Positions 62,476 through 64,000 of a DNA stretch of 64,000 bases are shown in pieces (the first letter of the stretch is position 1; each line of letters starts with the position of its first letter). Location of the stretch: positions 133,290-197,289 of the forward strand of contig NZ_FOFR01000004.1 in assembly GCF_900110955.1 (NCBI RefSeq), in the 5' to 3' direction. Source of the DNA: Lentzea xinjiangensis. GTDB taxonomy: Bacteria; Actinomycetota; Actinomycetes; Mycobacteriales; Pseudonocardiaceae. The translations under genes and the position numbers were made by a program. Below the pieces are notes generated by a model. That model was given only the letters and a program-made list of their open reading frames with translations, searched no databases and was not told the DNA's origin.

Positions 62476-63204
62476 ATGAAGCTCTACGACATCTCGCTGC
62501 GCCGCACCAGTCTGTCCACTTCGGACAGACTGGTGGCGGCGCGGCGTCTCGACGCGCTCGGTGTCGCGTTCGTCGACGGAGGAAGACCGGTCCGGCCGGC
62601 CGGCCGCAGGACGTTCTTCGGCAGGGCGGCGGTCGAGCTCCGGTTGCGGACCGCGACCCTCGTCGCGTCCGGCGGTGCGGAGGACCTCACCGCGCTGATC
62701 GCCGCGGAGACACCCGCGGTGGCAGTGGTTGTCCAAGGGCACGGCTTCTCGGTGGTCCGCGAGGCCGTGCGTCAACTCGTGCGCGCCGAACGACGAGTGA
62801 TCGTCGAGGCGCGGGACTTCTTCGACGGCTGGCTGGCCGACCCCGAGCACGCGCTCGAGGTCGTGCTGACGGCCGCCGAGGCTGGAGCGGAAACCGTGTT
62901 GCTGCACGACACGGCGGGCACGCTGTGGCCGGACCAGATCGGCGAGATCGTCGGGACGGTCGCGGAAACCGGGGTGCCCGTCGGCTTCGGATGTCACGAC
63001 GACGGCGGTTCGGCGGCGAAGAAGCTGTTCGCGGCCGGCGCGGGGGCGGGGCTCGTACAGGGGTCCTACGCCGTCGTTCGAGGTGGCCTCGATCGGGCCG
63101 TTTCACCATCGGTTCATTCGGCAGAAACAGGTGTCGCTCCCGTGCCCTGTCCGAGATTGGAGCAGACCGTGTCCGCACAGAAGGCGATTGGAGGTGTCCG
63201 ATGA
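62476..63204 (+). CDS. Degenerate DRE-TIM metallolyase (citramalate-synthase-like)
   Basis: 242 aa from ATG 62476 (GTG 62464 possible). The N-terminus MKLYDISLRRTSLSTSDRLVAARRLDALGVAFVDGG follows the pattern of CimA (YDTTLRDG...DKL..A..LDELGV.YIEGG) but R-D-G is R-R-T, so the metal-binding Asp is lost. Near the end, LLHDTAGTLWPDQIGEIVG is kept, and HxHND has become GCHDDGG. The usual C-terminal domains are absent. It overlaps KS-alpha by ATGA. It may be non-catalytic or do different chemistry. Confidence 0.75.
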   Translation: MKLYDISLRRTSLSTSDRLVAARRLDALGVAFVDGGRPVRPAGRRTFFGRAAVELRLRTATLVASGGAEDLTALIAAETPAVAVVVQGHGFSVVREAVRQLVRAERRVIVEARDFFDGWLADPEHALEVVLTAAEAGAETVLLHDTAGTLWPDQIGEIVGTVAETGVPVGFGCHDDGGSAAKKLFAAGAGAGLVQGSYAVVRGGLDRAVSPSVHSAETGVAPVPCPRLEQTVSAQKAIGGVR

Positions 63205-64000
63205 GTCGTCGCGCCGTCATCACCGGGGTGGGCGTGGTCGCACCTGGTGGCATCGGAACGAAGGCGTATTGGAAACTGCTGTCCGAAGGGCGTACGGCGA
63301 CTCGCAACATCACGCACTTCGACGCGTCTCCGTACCGCTCCCGCATGGCGGGGGAAGCAGATTTCGATCCAGTGCGCGAAGGCCTGACGCCGCAGGAGAT
63401 CCGCCGTCTCGACCGCGCCGCGCAGTTCGCGGTCGTCGCGGGTCGTGAGGCGATGTCCGACTCCGGCATCGAGTTCGACCAGCTCGACCCCGGCCGCATC
63501 GGTGTCTCGCTCGGCACCGCGGTCGGCTGCACGACCTCGCTGGAGCGCGAGTTCATCGTCGGCTCCGACCGCGGCAAGTACTGGGAGGTCGACCAGTCCT
63601 ACGCCGTCCCGCACCTCTACGACTACTTCACGCCGTCCTCGATGGCGACGGAGCTGGCGTGGACGGTGGGCGCCGAAGGACCGGTCTCCGTGGTCTCCAC
63701 GGGCTGCACCTCCGGTCTCGACTCGGTCGGGTACGCGGCCGAGCTGATCATGGAGGGCTCCGCGGACGTCGTCGTCACCGGCGGCACCGAGGCCCCGCTC
63801 TCCCCGATCACCGTGGTGTGCTTCGACGTGATCCGCGCATCCAGCACCCGCAACGACGACCCCGCCACGGCGTGCCGGCCGTTCGACAAGACCCGCGACG
63901 GCCTGGTGCTGGGTGAGGGGTGCGCGATCATCGTGCTCGAGGAGCTGGAGCACGCCCGCGCCCGCGGTGCGCACATCTACGGCGAGATCGGCGGCTTCGC
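63201..64000 (+). CDS. Type II polyketide ketosynthase KS-alpha (truncated by window end)
   Basis: 266 residues visible. MSRRAVITGVGVVAPGGIG start, active-site Cys in VVSTGCTSGLDSVGYAAELI, and the CRPFDKTRDGLVLGEG block, all of KS-alpha rather than KS-beta (which has Gln at the active site). The KS-beta gene is expected directly beyond the window. It forms the carbon chain from malonyl-ACP with KS-beta and ACP. Confidence 0.95.
   Translation, partial: MSRRAVITGVGVVAPGGIGTKAYWKLLSEGRTATRNITHFDASPYRSRMAGEADFDPVREGLTPQEIRRLDRAAQFAVVAGREAMSDSGIEFDQLDPGRIGVSLGTAVGCTTSLEREFIVGSDRGKYWEVDQSYAVPHLYDYFTPSSMATELAWTVGAEGPVSVVSTGCTSGLDSVGYAAELIMEGSADVVVTGGTEAPLSPITVVCFDVIRASSTRNDDPATACRPFDKTRDGLVLGEGCAIIVLEELEHARARGAHIYGEIGGF

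Overview
The window is high-GC actinobacterial DNA. Translation starts include many GTG and some TTG codons, there are long GC-rich hairpin terminators, an Lsr2 nucleoid protein, and the block aceE / DUF3052 / AhpE-like peroxiredoxin / tRNA-Val. Gene content fits the Pseudonocardiaceae (Lentzea, Saccharothrix or Actinosynnema type), but I cannot name a species from the sequence alone.

About 0-20 kb is mostly chromosomal housekeeping and conserved accessory DNA: an AlkZ-type winged-helix protein, a beta-propeller phytase, PnuC, a secreted M14 carboxypeptidase, a DUF4279-GNAT fusion, pyruvate dehydrogenase E1 (aceE), DUF3052, peroxiredoxin, tRNA-Val(TAC), Lsr2, a P450, an ECF sigma factor with a complete Asp23/Gls24-AmaP envelope-stress operon (14.8-17.8 kb), lipA, and a TetR-controlled SDR.

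From about 21-24 kb to the right edge lies a large biosynthetic gene cluster that is still running at 64 kb. Its type II polyketide core is at the far right: ACP, di-domain aromatase/cyclase and KS-alpha (cut by the window end). An ActIII-type ketoreductase sits 11 kb upstream with a ferredoxin and a ferredoxin reductase. Tailoring and supply genes fill the middle: three P450s, an ActVA-ORF5-like flavin monooxygenase, an FAD monooxygenase, a methyltransferase, an epoxide hydrolase, an MDR enzyme, several SDRs and two DHA2 exporters. Regulators are two SARPs and two homologous DesK/NarL-type two-component systems; one sensor is a tandem duplication of a whole histidine kinase in one chain.

Two embedded modules are unusual. 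(1) A stand-alone NRPS adenylation domain whose pocket code reads as valine, a PCP and a KAS III-like acyltransferase, with a dedicated acetolactate synthase pair in the same cluster. Together they suggest a valine-derived acyl unit used as starter or as decoration. (2) A RiPP module: a small precursor-like peptide gene (59 aa, 59683-59862) overlaps by ATGA an RRE/E1-like/YcaO cyclodehydratase fusion, followed by a SagB-like protein that has lost its flavin oxidase domain. An azoline-forming RiPP operon inside an aromatic polyketide cluster is the most novel feature of the window.

A second theme is several family members with altered catalytic residues: a KAS III with Ser for Cys, an S33 hydrolase with Ala for Ser, a citramalate-synthase-like protein without the metal-binding motifs, and an SDR without the catalytic Lys. 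There are also three small paralogous beta-barrel-like proteins spread through the cluster. These are candidates for repurposed, possibly cyclase-like, chemistry.
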